Origin: Kangiella marina
GTDB taxonomy: Bacteria; Pseudomonadota; Gammaproteobacteria; Enterobacterales; Kangiellaceae
Reading direction: 5' to 3'
NCBI RefSeq assembly: GCF_039541235.1
Contig: NZ_BAABFV010000001.1
Span: 1,054,001-1,118,000 of the forward strand
DNA length: 64,000 bases
Position 1 is the stretch's first letter. Each line of letters opens with the position of its first letter. Below the pieces are notes generated by a model. That model searched no databases, was not told the origin of the DNA, and saw nothing but the letters and a program-made list of their open reading frames with translations. This document shows positions 56,241-63,824 of this stretch, one piece after another. The position numbers and the translations under genes were made by a program.

Positions 56241-57021
56241 TGTGCTTTACTCGCTTCAAGTTCAAAATGATGAATAACATGACCAAGGCCAACGCCATGG
56301 CAAACCACTGAATCGCATAAGCGATGTGCTTTTCAGGTGGACTCGCGACTAACGGCCACTGACGCACAAACTTACTCGTTCTATCAGGCTGAAGCCTGAT
56401 AATAAACGGGGCGCTATCATACCCCATTTGCTTTACTTTTTCTGCAACAGTTTGAAAATCAAACTGCCCCAGAAGCCATATGCCATCATATTCTTGCCAG
56501 ATCGCGTTATCGGCCACGACCGAATTCGCGCCCTTTGAAAAATACAATGAGCCTTCCAAGCGCGCGGCCTCGAATGGCGGGATATTCGGGACCTTCTGAT
56601 AAAAATCTTTACGCGGCAACCAGCCCCGACTCACGATGATCGGCTGTTCAAAATTAGTAGGCTGCCATAGGCTGTAAATTTCGTAACCTAAACGCCCGTC
56701 TCGCGTTTGGTTGTCAATCACCAAGTCCACCCCAGAAATAGGCTTTCCTTCGCTAGTCACCACCATCATATCCGGATCTTTAACCTGCAATGCCTCGCTC
56801 AAATCAACCGCTGGCGCTGTCGAGCGCTGTTCTAACGTATTGATTAGCTGACGTTTTTCTTCAGCACGGTCAAGCTGCCATAACCCTAGGCGAAGCAGTA
56901 AGGGTAGCAACAATATGAAGCCTAAAGTTGGGATAAGACTGGGCTGGAAGACGCGCTGACCAATAGTCAGGTGGAATAAGGGTCTCTGCCAAAATCGCTG
57001 CTTTTCTGGAGTATCACTCAA
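56221..57021 (-). CDS. SURF1-family cytochrome oxidase assembly protein
   Basis: The protein has a hydrophobic N-terminal helix (LIPTLGFILLLPLLLRLGLWQLDRA, with the SURF1 signature LGLWQL.RAEEK), conserved GRLGYEIYSLWQPT and VSRGWLPR, and a C-terminal membrane helix (HIAYAIQWFAMALALVMLFIILN). SURF1 proteins help place heme A in oxidase subunit I. The ORF is open back to 57132, but an apparent promoter for the divergent gene lies at 57072-57099. I therefore prefer a TTG at 57021 with AAGG upstream; GTG at 57081 is an alternative. Confidence 0.88.
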   Translation of the reverse strand: MSDTPEKQRFWQRPLFHLTIGQRVFQPSLIPTLGFILLLPLLLRLGLWQLDRAEEKRQLINTLEQRSTAPAVDLSEALQVKDPDMMVVTSEGKPISGVDLVIDNQTRDGRLGYEIYSLWQPTNFEQPIIVSRGWLPRKDFYQKVPNIPPFEAARLEGSLYFSKGANSVVADNAIWQEYDGIWLLGQFDFQTVAEKVKQMGYDSAPFIIRLQPDRTSKFVRQWPLVASPPEKHIAYAIQWFAMALALVMLFIILNLKRVKHNESTSS

Positions 57022-57071
57022 AGCAAAACCTTGTGTTTTTGTGCAAGAATGGGTGACTGAAGACTTTAAGG

Positions 57072-57099
57072 TTTCACTCACCAACTTTTCTCGTATAAT
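57072..57099 (+). promoter_or_regulatory. Promoter for the DUF2909-DUF3667 genes
   Basis: A perfect TATAAT at 57094-57099 with TTTCAC 16 bases upstream precedes the ATG at 57136 by about 30 bases. It lies inside the longest possible SURF1 frame and helps to exclude that long start. Confidence 0.45.
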
Positions 57100-57135
57100 G
57101 AGCCAAACAAAAGCAAAGCAGTCGTAGAGCACATT

Positions 57136-57402
57136 ATGTGGGTTAAAGTTGTCGTTATTATATTAATGCTGGCTATATTATTCAGCCTTTTTCGTGGTTT
57201 ATTCTTCCTCAACAAGGGTGGCGAAGAAAACAGTCGAAAATTGGTCAAAAGCCTTAGCTGGCGAATCGGACTAAGCTTACTGCTCTTTATCGTTGTTTTG
57301 TTACTGGATCATTACGGCGTTATCAACATGCGAAAAGGTGTTCTACCCGTTGATACGAGCCAAGAGAGTGTTGTGGACGAAACCACTGATGAGTCAAACT
57401 GA
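57136..57402 (+). CDS. DUF2909 twin-helix membrane protein
   Basis: The 88-residue protein has two membrane helices (residues ~2-22 and 41-60), with conserved FRGLFFLNKGGEENSRKLVKSLSWRIGLS between them, typical of DUF2909. Such proteins usually sit in cytochrome oxidase gene clusters. Here it is divergent from SURF1 and continues into the DUF3667 gene, with a 14-base overlap. Confidence 0.85.
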   Translation: MWVKVVVIILMLAILFSLFRGLFFLNKGGEENSRKLVKSLSWRIGLSLLLFIVVLLLDHYGVINMRKGVLPVDTSQESVVDETTDESN

Positions 57403-58411
57403 TAGCACAGAGCTCGCTCAGAAACCACAGAAGTACTGCCAACAGTGTGGTCAGAAAACCTTCCGGCCGCACCGCAGTGTGCGCGAACTGTTGTGGGAAT
57501 TTATAGAGAACTGGTTTGGCTATGATTCTAAGGCTTATAAAACCGCTAAAGCCTTATGTCGCCCGGCTTCATTAACATTAGATTACTTTCGTAACGCCCA
57601 TCACCACAACCATTATGTTACGCCTATCCGGCTGTATATTTTCTTATCCATCGTCTTTTTCTTGTTAACCTCTTTTGGTGGCTTCAATCTTACCAATTTA
57701 GACATCGCTAACCAGCCAGCGGTCGAACAAGAACTCAATAAGGCTGTCGACGCCAACCCTTTACTCGATGAAGAAACCAAAGCAGAGATCAAACTTGATA
57801 ATAGTCAGGTTGCCGAAGCGATTGCGACTCAGCAGACGACAGAGGATGACTTCGCAAAAGACTGTAAAAATTCGGATGACATGATTCTTGTCTGGCCGCC
57901 AGCGCTCGATGATTATTTTGATCGTAAACTGGGTATCCTGTGCGAGGCATACTTAGATATTCAATATCTTCCTGTGGAGAAACAAGGACAAGTTAAGGCA
58001 CAGTTCTGGTTGTCAATTGTGCAAAGTTCTATCGAATCACTACCACAGACGTTTTTACTGTGTTTGCCGCTTTTGGCTCTGGCACTCAAGATTCTGTATA
58101 TCAGACGCTCGCATTTATACGTTGAACACTTGGTATTACTGATCCATTCTCATAGTTTCATGTTCGCCGCGATCTTATTTTACTTAGGCTGGCATCAGTT
58201 GGTGGAGGCTATTGGTTGGTTGGATTACGTCCCTCTGGGCTGGGCGCTTCTGATCTGGACCCTAGTCTATCTCTACCTTTCAATGAAACGCTTCTACAAG
58301 CAAGGTCACTCTTGGACACTGTTCAAGTTTATTACTTTTAGTATTGTCTATAGTTTTGTGTTTAGTTTTATCATGGTGTTTGCCCTGATGCGGGCACTCA
58401 TTTCGCTTTAG
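57389..58411 (+). CDS. DUF3667 family membrane protein with zinc-ribbon-like N-terminus
   Basis: From the ATG at 57389 the protein has 340 residues. An N-terminal CQQCGQK motif, RSVRELLWEFIENWFGYDSKAYKTAKALCRPA and the HYVTPIRLYIFLSIVFFLL helix (all in part) match DUF3667. A ~130-residue hydrophilic domain rich in acidic residues follows, then about four membrane helices (residues ~215-335). Function unknown. The start lies inside the DUF2909 gene; the stop overlaps the convergent Kdo-kinase-like gene by 4 bases. Confidence 0.82.
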   Translation: MSQTDSTELAQKPQKYCQQCGQKTFRPHRSVRELLWEFIENWFGYDSKAYKTAKALCRPASLTLDYFRNAHHHNHYVTPIRLYIFLSIVFFLLTSFGGFNLTNLDIANQPAVEQELNKAVDANPLLDEETKAEIKLDNSQVAEAIATQQTTEDDFAKDCKNSDDMILVWPPALDDYFDRKLGILCEAYLDIQYLPVEKQGQVKAQFWLSIVQSSIESLPQTFLLCLPLLALALKILYIRRSHLYVEHLVLLIHSHSFMFAAILFYLGWHQLVEAIGWLDYVPLGWALLIWTLVYLYLSMKRFYKQGHSWTLFKFITFSIVYSFVFSFIMVFALMRALISL

Positions 58412-59142
58412 TCGCCCGACTTTTGACTCTGCGCCTGCTCATAACCCGTCATAAACAAGTCCCAGTCAGGCGCACGCCAATGAAACTGTGGCCATTTTTT
58501 GCTTTCTTTATCGAGAGAGCGCTGTAGTCGGCTCAAGTTTGACTCAAGGTTTGAAGCATTAGGTTCAACAAAACGCCCTTTATCGAAGTCAATCAGCCAC
58601 AAAGCTCCCTCATCATCCATCAAGATATTGTGAATATTCAAGTCCGAGTGATAAACACCCTGATCATGGAACTGCTTGATTAAGGCACCGACTTGAATCC
58701 ACTCACTGTCAGTAAGCGCTCGCTCACGAAGAATATGAAACAAATCTCTGGAGTTTTTGATCAGACGAATAATGATCGAGGCCCGATACAGTAAACCCTT
58801 TTTGCTGATCAGCAAAGCGACTGGCTCAGGAACTGGGAGCTGAAGTTTGCGCATCTTCTTTAACATGGCCTGTTCAAGGTAGGCCCGAGTTCGACGCACC
58901 CCTAAATAGAAATAACTATCCTCTACCCATTTGGACAATAGGCCGCCACGGAAATATTTCCTAAGTACGAAATGCTTACCAGCTTTCTCAAAAAAATAGG
59001 TGGTACTGCGTCCTACAGACTGACCAATAACTTCGTCATTGCTTTGCAGTTGTTGCGGGTCAAACCAATCCTTTGAAACCTCATCACGGTATTTTTTGAT
59101 CGCTACTAGGTAGCGGCGATTATCAACTTGTTGAATTTTCAC
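58408..59142 (-). CDS. Kdo kinase-like protein (KdkA family)
   Basis: The 244-residue protein belongs to the LPS-core sugar kinases. It has the ATP lysine region FVLRKYFRGGLLSKWVEDSY, the catalytic loop HDQGVYHSDLNIHN (D167) and the metal-binding DFD (residues 185-187, LWLIDFDKGRF). KdkA phosphorylates Kdo at position 4 in the inner core of Haemophilus and Vibrio-type lipopolysaccharide. All catalytic residues are present, so the enzyme should be active. It is divergent from a heptosyltransferase-like gene. Confidence 0.92.
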   Translation of the reverse strand: MKIQQVDNRRYLVAIKKYRDEVSKDWFDPQQLQSNDEVIGQSVGRSTTYFFEKAGKHFVLRKYFRGGLLSKWVEDSYFYLGVRRTRAYLEQAMLKKMRKLQLPVPEPVALLISKKGLLYRASIIIRLIKNSRDLFHILRERALTDSEWIQVGALIKQFHDQGVYHSDLNIHNILMDDEGALWLIDFDKGRFVEPNASNLESNLSRLQRSLDKESKKWPQFHWRAPDWDLFMTGYEQAQSQKSGD

Positions 59143-59217
59143 GCAAACTCAATCAAAGATGCGGTTGGTTTATGAGATACTATACATTAAAATCTGAAGT
59201 AACCATAACTTTCCCAG

Positions 59218-60312
59218 GTGTACCTTTTGTTAACAACACCCCCTGAACAACCTCAGTCGTTTTGCATCTTGCGCCTCTCAGCGATTGGCGACGTATGCCA
59301 TGCTGTATCATCCGTGCAAGCTTTGCAGCGCACTTACCCTGAGGCGAAGATCACCTGGATTATCGGAAAAATTGAGCAAAAATTAATAGGCGATCTGCCC
59401 GGAATCGAATTTATCGTGTTCGATAAAAGCTTGGGCTGGAAAGCTTATCAGCAACTTCGAGCAGACATGAAGGGGCGCCAGTTTGATGTTTTATTGCATA
59501 TGCAGCTGGCTTTTCGGGCGAATTTAGCAGCGTTTTTTATTCCCGCGAAGACTAAGATAGGTTTTGCCAAAGAGCGTTGTAAAGAGCTGCATTCTCTATG
59601 TGTTAACGAACATATTAGCGATAGTCGTGGTTATCATGTGTTGGATGGTTTTCGTGATTTCGTGCGAGCTGTTGGCGTAGAAGAGGCGTTACCAACGTGG
59701 GATATCCCTATTCCGCATGAAGCTAAAGCATGGGCGACAAATTTTTTGCCAAAAGAACCCTTCATAGTGATTTCGCCAGCGGCCAGCAAAGTCGAACGTA
59801 ACTGGAGTACTGAGCGCTACACCGCGATTTCAGACTTTTGCCACCAACTTGGCTACCAAGTATTACTGACTGGCGGCCCCACCAGCTTCGAAAAGCAACT
59901 TTGTGCGGAGATATCGACAGCTTCCAGAGCTTACACCATCAATCTTGCTGGGCAGACGGATTTAAAGCAGTTACTGCTAACCTTACAAAAAGCCCAGCTG
60001 GTCATCGCTCCTGACTCTGGTCCGGCGCACATGGCCGTTACTCAAAACACACCGGTTATTGGTCTTTACGCACACAGCAACCCGAAGCGTACTGGCCCCT
60101 ATCTGTATCAGCGCTTTATCGCTGATGCTTACACCCCTTTGGCCTGCAAAGAGTTGCAGCTTGAGCCAGACAAGATCCCATGGGGTTATCGCTTAAAAGG
60201 GCATGATTTGATGAACCATATCAAGGTTGAGCAGGTTCAAGAGCTCATAGTTCAAGCCATTGATTTTTATGGACTTGAGCAGCCTTTAAGTGAATCACCC
60301 AACGAGAGCTAG
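59218..60312 (+). CDS. Glycosyltransferase family 9 (heptosyltransferase-like)
   Basis: The 364-residue protein has the GT9 N-terminal ILRLSAIGDVCHAVSSVQALQRTYP, a second-domain segment FIVISPAASKVERNWSTERYTAI, and the nucleotide-sugar site VIAPDSGPAHMAVTQNTPVIGLYAHSNPKRTGPY (quoted in part). Members add heptose or related sugars to the LPS core. It lies opposite the Kdo-kinase-like gene, and the pair probably builds the inner core. The GTG at 59218 is used; a TTG at 59227 is possible. Confidence 0.92.
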   Translation: MYLLLTTPPEQPQSFCILRLSAIGDVCHAVSSVQALQRTYPEAKITWIIGKIEQKLIGDLPGIEFIVFDKSLGWKAYQQLRADMKGRQFDVLLHMQLAFRANLAAFFIPAKTKIGFAKERCKELHSLCVNEHISDSRGYHVLDGFRDFVRAVGVEEALPTWDIPIPHEAKAWATNFLPKEPFIVISPAASKVERNWSTERYTAISDFCHQLGYQVLLTGGPTSFEKQLCAEISTASRAYTINLAGQTDLKQLLLTLQKAQLVIAPDSGPAHMAVTQNTPVIGLYAHSNPKRTGPYLYQRFIADAYTPLACKELQLEPDKIPWGYRLKGHDLMNHIKVEQVQELIVQAIDFYGLEQPLSESPNES

Positions 60313-60313
60313 G

Positions 60314-60448
60314 CTAAATGGCTGCGTATAACACCATGCCAATTAGAACGATTGCCACCAACGCTTTGCAGACGTCCAAAAAGATCTCTTCAGCGTCGTA
60401 CTCGTAATCATTGTCAATTTCAGTGCTTAGTTTGCTATTCTGTTTCAT
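60314..60448 (-). CDS. 44-residue single-helix membrane microprotein
   Basis: A minus-strand frame of 44 codons starts at the ATG at 60448, with AGGGG seven bases upstream; a second in-frame ATG two codons earlier abuts that sequence and is less likely. The N-terminal half is acidic (TEIDNDYEYDAEEIF). The C-terminal half is one membrane helix (ALVAIVLIGMVLYAAI) with a Cys at its edge. Its stop is 2 bases after the GT9 stop. I recognise no family. The good ribosome site and acidic-then-hydrophobic design make it a likely real gene. Confidence 0.6.
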   Translation of the reverse strand: MKQNSKLSTEIDNDYEYDAEEIFLDVCKALVAIVLIGMVLYAAI

Positions 60449-60658
60449 GTTCATTCCCCTATTGAATGATAAGTTCACTGAAGTCACACATACTTCCCTT
60501 CAGTCCATAGCTTTATCAAACACTATTTTTAGTGAAGCGTGTGTTTATAAATGTAAATAGCTGTGTCTTACACTGACAGTAGAAGAGAATTTCAAAGGGT
60601 TAGCATCAAATAGTGTCGAAGTATGTCGATACTCAAATACTCTTTTATCTTTCGCAAC

Positions 60659-62248
60659 TTAAAAACTTGCCTTTAATGTGATGCTGAGTTCAACACCATC
60701 CAAAAACTCAGAGTTAACGGGGGAAGCAAGATCGACATTAATCACCTTCCTGCCGCTGGAGCGGGCAATAAATAAACGCAAGCCAACCCCAGCACTGACT
60801 AAGGTACCGGCTTCTTGATTAATGTAGGGACTGTCGCCGCTGGCTCGTCCAGCATCGATAAAGGCGGCATACCCCACATTCAATAACTTGAACCAAGTCG
60901 TACCCGGGTAATACCGCTTCTCCAGATTCAACAAAACACTCTCTTCCCCATGCTGATACTCAAGCGGATAACCACGCAGTCCAGACTCGCCGCCGAGCGA
61001 AATCGGGCGATCAATATAAGCGTTGTCTGCACCGCGATACTGCAACCGGCTATAAAGGATATGTTCCTCGCTGGAGTGGTAGAAATGCTCTAGGCCCACG
61101 CCGTAATAAGAGGTTTTACCCAAGTAATTACCGACATCGTCAAAGCTATCACCTTCTGAACTCGCGCTGGCGAAAAAATGGAATAAATGGTCCTCATGCG
61201 GCTTGACCACATAACGCCCCTTCCAAAAACCAACGAGACCTTTATCTTTACCCAGCTCACTGGTGTTATAACCCAGTCTTAAGCGATGATACCAACCAAA
61301 CTGTACATCTTCGGTACGACCTATCAAATACAAATTCTTAGTCTGAATAAATTCATCTTTTTGATATTCCAGTCCTAACCAAAAATACTCCAAACCACGA
61401 TCATAAGGTAATAAAGTCGTATCTGTCAGCGGCTCAAAGTGATTGCGATCTTTACTTAAACCGGCCGAATATCGCAACGAATGCCCATCAACCAGTCCTT
61501 GGGAAATACCATAAGACACGTCATACTGCTCAATATCCTGCTCGAAAATATTGACCGCCTCATCATTACTGTAAATCGTGTCTCTTAAGCGCTGAGAGTT
61601 AAAAAACGCGCCAGCTGCCCAAGTATCTTGTAACGTATAGAAAGGCTTACGAACAGAGAGTGAATACTGCTCGCCATCAGAGTTATTGGATAATGCGATA
61701 GCAGTTTGGACATGATGCTCAGTAGAAACATCAGAAGCTAAGACCAGGGTATAGCCGGAGCGGTCATCTTCTTTAAAATACTCTAAGGTAGCGCGTAGAC
61801 CATGCCCCAACAGGTTATCATCCTCAATACCATAGGCATACTCGGTGACACCACCTTCGCGATTAATATCGACCGTCGGTACCAGCGTCCACGTTTCCCA
61901 CGTCTCGACTTTGACATGAAGCCCCTCGCCACTTTCCGCAGGACGCCAGCTGACTTTAGCATCACGCAAAAAACCCTGACGTCTTAAAATACGTCCGGCT
62001 TCTTTGAGCAAGCGTTTATTGACCCTTTCGCCTTTTTTAAAGGGCAACAATCGCTCAATGACATAAGGCTTGGTATCAATATGAAGTTCGTCGGCAGTCT
62101 GATAAATCCAACCGGTACGTTCTTCTTCGCTGAAAATAGGATGGATCACGATCTCTATATCGCTGATCAGATATCCTTCTGGATTATCCTTTTGAGCTAG
62201 CGCAGCCATATTGCCTACCAGCAATAGGATGCCAAAAATTAATCGCAT
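60659..62248 (-). CDS. Omp85-superfamily outer membrane protein with one POTRA-like domain
   Basis: The 529-residue protein has a signal peptide (RLIFGILLLVGNMAALA), one POTRA-like domain (residues ~25-115, VIERLLPFKKGERVNKRLLKEAGRILRRQGFLRDA, in part) and a beta-barrel with the superfamily motif GGESGLRGYPLEYQHG, equivalent to the VRGF/Y-like motif in BamA and TamA, and the usual final aromatic strand. BamA has five POTRAs and TamA three, so this is a minimal relative of unknown role. It may help insert or export particular envelope components. Confidence 0.85.
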   Translation of the reverse strand: MRLIFGILLLVGNMAALAQKDNPEGYLISDIEIVIHPIFSEEERTGWIYQTADELHIDTKPYVIERLLPFKKGERVNKRLLKEAGRILRRQGFLRDAKVSWRPAESGEGLHVKVETWETWTLVPTVDINREGGVTEYAYGIEDDNLLGHGLRATLEYFKEDDRSGYTLVLASDVSTEHHVQTAIALSNNSDGEQYSLSVRKPFYTLQDTWAAGAFFNSQRLRDTIYSNDEAVNIFEQDIEQYDVSYGISQGLVDGHSLRYSAGLSKDRNHFEPLTDTTLLPYDRGLEYFWLGLEYQKDEFIQTKNLYLIGRTEDVQFGWYHRLRLGYNTSELGKDKGLVGFWKGRYVVKPHEDHLFHFFASASSEGDSFDDVGNYLGKTSYYGVGLEHFYHSSEEHILYSRLQYRGADNAYIDRPISLGGESGLRGYPLEYQHGEESVLLNLEKRYYPGTTWFKLLNVGYAAFIDAGRASGDSPYINQEAGTLVSAGVGLRLFIARSSGRKVINVDLASPVNSEFLDGVELSITLKASF

Positions 62249-62414
62249 AAATTCCTTATATTCTTATCGGTCAATAACATCATAATGTATATCCAATATT
62301 TTCCCAAATAACTGTCATTGAGTCTGCAAAGTACATCAAAATGTAGGTTGAGGGTCATAGAAGCGTCACATTAACTTGTTACCGTTACTGCAAGCCATAG
62401 ATGAGGTAAGCTCA

Positions 62415-63236
62415 ATGACATTACCCGCTAGCCATAACCCTAAAACGCACTACCGCACCATCTGGATATCGGATATCCACCTTGGCAGCAAAGGATGCCA
62501 AGCAGACCTTCTGTTGGAGTTTCTCAAGCATATTGAATGTGACAAGCTTTACTTAGTGGGTGACATTATCGATTGTTGGCGACTCAAAAACCGTTGGTAT
62601 TGGCCACAACATCATAATGATGTCGTTCAAAAAATTCTGCGCAAAGCTCGAAAAGGTTGCGACGTCATTTTTATCCCCGGCAACCACGACTCCCTTATTC
62701 GCGATTTTTCCAGCATGTCGCTTGGTAGCGTTAAAATTGTTGAAGAGGATATTCATGTCACCGCTCAAGGAAAGAAGCTATTAATTTTGCATGGCGATAT
62801 TTTTGATAACGTGATGCGTTTTACGCCTTGGCTCGCCACCGTGGGCGATCACTTATATGAATTTTTGCTCAAGCTCAATCGCCCCATTAATGTATTCAGA
62901 CAAAAGTTTGGTAAAGACTATTGGTCGCTCTCGGCGCACCTTAAAATGAAGGTCAAGAACGCCGTCAGCTACATCTCACAGTTTGAAGAGATTGCTTCTG
63001 AGCACGCTAAAAAGCACCATGCTGATGGTATTGTTTGTGGCCATATTCATCATGCTGAAATCCGCCAATTCAACGGTATTGAATACTACAATGATGGTGA
63101 CTGGGTAGAGAGTTGTACCGCGCTTGTAGAAGATCAAGATGGCCACTTATCGATACTCGACTGGCACCAGCTACGGCAAGAGTATGTGCTTAAAGAAGTT
63201 CCTGACTTAGTGATCGACTCCCGCGAAGCCCTTTAG
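62415..63236 (+). CDS. LpxH-like metallophosphatase
   Basis: From the ATG at 62415 (GAGGTAAG upstream) the protein has 273 residues. The calcineurin-like motifs are complete: WISDIHLGSKG, LVGDIIDCWRL, FIPGNHDS, LILHGDIFD and VCGHIHHAEI. It resembles LpxH-type UDP-2,3-diacylglucosamine hydrolases but is longer than the ~240 residues of LpxH and has a YWPQHHNDV insert and a long helical segment (RPINVFRQKFGKDYW) typical of the second LpxH-like group. Envelope or lipid A metabolism is likely. The longer frame from 62376 lacks a good ribosome site. Confidence 0.86.
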   Translation: MTLPASHNPKTHYRTIWISDIHLGSKGCQADLLLEFLKHIECDKLYLVGDIIDCWRLKNRWYWPQHHNDVVQKILRKARKGCDVIFIPGNHDSLIRDFSSMSLGSVKIVEEDIHVTAQGKKLLILHGDIFDNVMRFTPWLATVGDHLYEFLLKLNRPINVFRQKFGKDYWSLSAHLKMKVKNAVSYISQFEEIASEHAKKHHADGIVCGHIHHAEIRQFNGIEYYNDGDWVESCTALVEDQDGHLSILDWHQLRQEYVLKEVPDLVIDSREAL

Positions 63237-63357
63237 AGCTAATGGTTATAGGAGATATCAGACCAGACAGCAAATATCTACAATATATTTGCAAAACGAA
63301 AATACTGTGTTAGTCTCGACTCAAGCACTGAGGCAAATATTGTGAAAAACTAAACTG

Positions 63358-63450
63358 ATGTTGAACAAAGCCCTAAACCTGCTCGCCAAGAGCTTAATCG
63401 TGATTAACGTGATTGTGGTGATTTTATTACCGCAACGAGGGCGCGCGTGA
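63358..63450 (+). CDS. Branched-chain amino acid leader peptide 1
   Basis: A 30-residue peptide starts at ATG 63358. Fifteen of its residues are Ile, Val or Leu (4, 4 and 7), clustered in SLIVINVIVVILLP. It ends with PQRGRA. The next 25-50 bases contain a terminator. The last codons hold CGAGGGC (63436-63442), which pairs perfectly with the terminator's 5' arm and would act as antiterminator. It works like the ilv leader of enteric bacteria: ribosome stalling on scarce branched-chain aminoacyl-tRNAs prevents termination. Confidence 0.85.
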   Translation: MLNKALNLLAKSLIVINVIVVILLPQRGRA

Positions 63451-63474
63451 GTTAGATACACAACGAATAACGAA

Positions 63475-63508
63475 GCCCTCGAACTGAAAAGTCCGGGGGC
63501 TTTTTTTT
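63475..63508 (+). terminator. Attenuator terminator 1
   Basis: GCCCTCG (63475-63481) pairs with CGGGGGC (63494-63500) through one T-G wobble. An inner ACT/AGT stem is capped by a GAAA tetraloop, followed by eight T residues. Confidence 0.88.
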
Positions 63509-63630
63509 GGCCCAGATAAAACATCACCTAGAGAAACAGAAGCAGAAAGAGAAAGAGGAAAACACAGCAGAAACAAACGTCGTCAACACTAATCAAACAG
63601 GCCCAAACGTTTGCAACGCTTTTAACCATT

Positions 63631-63705
63631 ATGAACATACTTAACTCAGTCATTATCGTCTTAATTATTGTGGTGATTTTATTACCGCAACGGGGGCGTT
63701 ATTGA
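63631..63705 (+). CDS. Branched-chain amino acid leader peptide 2
   Basis: A 24-residue peptide starts at ATG 63631; 14 residues are Ile, Val or Leu (6, 4 and 4), in SVIIVLIIVVILLP. It ends with PQRGRY, matching the PQRGRA end of leader 1. CGGGGGC at 63691-63697 in the last codons can pair with the 5' arm of the second terminator. It is a duplicate of leader 1 and lies about 120 bases before ilvC. Confidence 0.87.
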   Translation: MNILNSVIIVLIIVVILLPQRGRY

Positions 63706-63732
63706 GCTGAGAAAAGTCAACTAACAACCGAA

Positions 63733-63766
63733 GCCCCCGCACTGAAAAGTCCGGGGGCTTTTTTTT
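63733..63766 (+). terminator. Attenuator terminator 2
   Basis: GCCCCCG (63733-63739) pairs perfectly with CGGGGGC (63752-63758) around the same ACT-GAAA-AGT inner hairpin, followed by eight T residues. It lies 59 bases before ilvC. Confidence 0.92.
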
Positions 63767-63824
63767 ACACACGATTTTTTAACAACACTATTGAGACACA
63801 ACACGATTCAACATTGGAGCAATT

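Noticed and set aside
63321-63527. Minus-strand 68-codon ORF opposite leader peptide 1
   Set aside because: It is the reverse of the leader and terminator, whose roles are better supported.
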